A stretch of DNA of 15,743 nucleotides from contig JAIYBS010000336.1 of the NCBI GenBank assembly GCA_027488415.1, positions 1 to 15,743 on the forward strand, written 5' to 3'. Shown piece by piece: positions 14,885-15,743 of this stretch (position 1 is its first letter; the number at the start of each line of letters is the position of its first letter). Under the pieces are notes generated by a model, which saw only the letters and a program-made list of their open reading frames with translations, did not search any database and was not told where the DNA came from. The DNA comes from Planctomycetaceae bacterium. Its GTDB lineage: Bacteria; Planctomycetota; Phycisphaerae; Phycisphaerales; SM1A02. The translations under genes and the position numbers were made by a program.

Positions 14885-15743
14885 AGACGATCCTCGCCAC
14901 CCTCGCCTGCCTCGCCACGATCCTGCTCGCGCCCCGCGCGTTCGCGCAGGGCTGCGGCGGCGCAAACTCGGGAAGCTGCGTCACCGCGCACGCGACCCCG
15001 GGCTGCTCGGACCTGACGTGCTGCAACACGGTGTGCTCGTTCAACCCGACCTGCTGCAGCACGGCATGGGACCAGAGCTGCGCGGACCTCGCGGACTCCT
15101 CGTGCATCGGGCTGTGCGGCGCGACGGCAAGCGGCGACTGCGGCCTGCCGCACTCGAACCCCGGCTGCTCGAATGCCGAGTGCTGCGAGGCGGTGTGCGC
15201 GGTCGACCCAGCGTGCTGCCAGTTCTCGTGGGACACGACCTGCGTCTTCGAGTCCGACTTCTACTGCACCTTCGGCCCGCCGGTCGAGTGCGGCGCGGCC
15301 GGCCAGGAGAGCTGCACGATCGTGCACGCGAGCCCCGGCTGCGCGGACGCGACCTGCTGCAGCACCGTGTGCGGCCTCGACCCGACCTGCTGCTCGAATT
15401 CCTGGGACTCGATCTGCGTCGCGCTCGCGACCCAGTACTGCGCGGGCTGCACCGTGAACTGCCCGGCCGGATCGGTGACCGAGCCGGAGGCCTGCGGCGC
15501 CCGCACGAACGACGCCTGCGCGTCGGGCCAGACCGCCACGCCGCTCGCGCCGGGCCCCGGGGTCTGCGGCACCATCGACGGCGCGATGTCCGGCTCCACG
15601 TGGGCAGGCGACCGCGACACGTACTCGCTGACGCTCACGGACACCGACGGCGACGGCAAGGTGCGCTTCACGATGACGCTCTCCGCGAACGCGCCGGTGT
15701 TCGCGGCGCTCGTGCCGGCGACCTGCCCGATCTCGATCGGCAC
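14881..15743 (+). CDS. Cys-rich secreted protein with tandem WD/CC modules (C-terminus beyond the window)
   Basis: At least 287 residues with no stop before the window edge. The signal peptide (V/M)KTILATLACLATILLAPRAFA precedes QGCGG. Three Cys-rich modules follow, their first Cys at residues 33, 87 and 145: SC...H...PGC...CC..VC...P.CC....WD..C......C. A Cys-rich linker CPAGSVTEPEACG and a PPC-like region follow (CGTIDGAMSGSTWAGDRDTY onward, about residue 230). It thus repeats the Cys-rich plus PPC-like arrangement of the preceding gene and is probably a paralog by module shuffling. The very regular Cys pairs point to a disulfide-stabilised extracellular protein; I do not know a function. 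The GTG at 14881 overlaps the previous stop (GTGA), implying coupling. An in-frame ATG at 14866 would add five residues. No clear ribosome site is seen for either. Confidence 0.88.
   Translation, partial: MKTILATLACLATILLAPRAFAQGCGGANSGSCVTAHATPGCSDLTCCNTVCSFNPTCCSTAWDQSCADLADSSCIGLCGATASGDCGLPHSNPGCSNAECCEAVCAVDPACCQFSWDTTCVFESDFYCTFGPPVECGAAGQESCTIVHASPGCADATCCSTVCGLDPTCCSNSWDSICVALATQYCAGCTVNCPAGSVTEPEACGARTNDACASGQTATPLAPGPGVCGTIDGAMSGSTWAGDRDTYSLTLTDTDGDGKVRFTMTLSANAPVFAALVPATCPISIG
14977..15450 (+). repeat. Three tandem Cys-rich WD modules (54-58 residue period)
   Basis: Each copy holds about ten cysteines, including two adjacent CC pairs, an H-x-x-PGC start and a WD-x-x-C end. Copies begin at codons near 14977, 15139 and 15313. 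A fourth, isolated copy lies in the preceding gene near 12884-13050. The copies differ clearly at DNA level, so the duplications are not recent. Confidence 0.82.

Noticed and set aside
12062..14965. A 967-codon open frame on the minus strand opposite the large secreted protein
   Set aside because: Composition is Arg/Ala/Gly/Val-rich and it mirrors the repeats of the real plus-strand gene, which has a signal peptide and clear modules.
12240..15450. Possible CRISPR or DNA-level tandem array from the regular spacing
   Set aside because: The repetition is at protein level, with units of about 160-420 bases that differ in DNA. There are no short identical repeats with unique spacers.
14632..15743. 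Minus-strand frames opposite the Cys-rich gene
   Set aside because: They are shadows. The plus-strand frame from 14881 has a signal peptide and regular Cys modules and stays open to the window end.

Overview
The window is very GC-rich DNA that most likely comes from a planctomycete, probably class Phycisphaerae. The evidence is a paired DUF1549/DUF1553 cytochrome-type protein and DUF1501 protein, a DUF1080 (3-keto-disaccharide hydrolase) lipoprotein, a Minf_1886-family protein, and a large secreted protein ending in a dockerin-like pair of D-x-[NS]/D-x-D...VNG-x-D...WG repeats closing on WGPCP. I assign the class by pattern recognition, not by a database search.

Layout, left to right. Bases 1-407 hold the start of a probable secreted protein on the minus strand, cut by the window edge and with an unresolved reading frame. 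Next on the minus strand come ffh (signal recognition particle GTPase, 447-1922), a small Minf_1886-family protein (1987-2415) and an amidohydrolase with deaminase-type metal ligands (2489-3736). A compact divergent intergenic region separates these from a plus-strand OmpA-family lipoprotein (3868-4743), which ends in a strong hairpin terminator.

From 10793 down to 4894 the minus strand reads: PSCyt1/DUF1549/DUF1553 protein, DUF1501 Tat-exported protein, tRNA-Gly(UCC), an RNase D-like exonuclease, and a DUF1080 lipoprotein that overlaps the exonuclease stop codon by four bases (ATGA). Upstream of that block a peroxiredoxin and a chagasin-like (I42) protease-inhibitor lipoprotein form a small overlapping operon (11790-10868), apparently ended by a hairpin that abuts the start of the DUF1549/DUF1553 gene.

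The right end (11984 to the edge) reads on the plus strand. It holds two overlapping genes for modular, cysteine-rich secreted proteins. The first (966 aa) has five PPC-like FDTR...CNDD modules, one Cys-rich WD module and a dockerin-like tail. The second runs off the window and has three tandem Cys-rich WD modules followed by a PPC-like region. They share modules and look like mosaic paralogs.

I see no CRISPR array, no insertion sequence, no phage genes and no classical defence system. The parts most worth a second look are the paired mosaic secreted proteins with their Cys-rich repeat, the tRNA-Gly lying directly in front of an RNase D gene, the terminator that abuts a start codon, and a recurring TAC-N-N-T hexamer very close to several starts.
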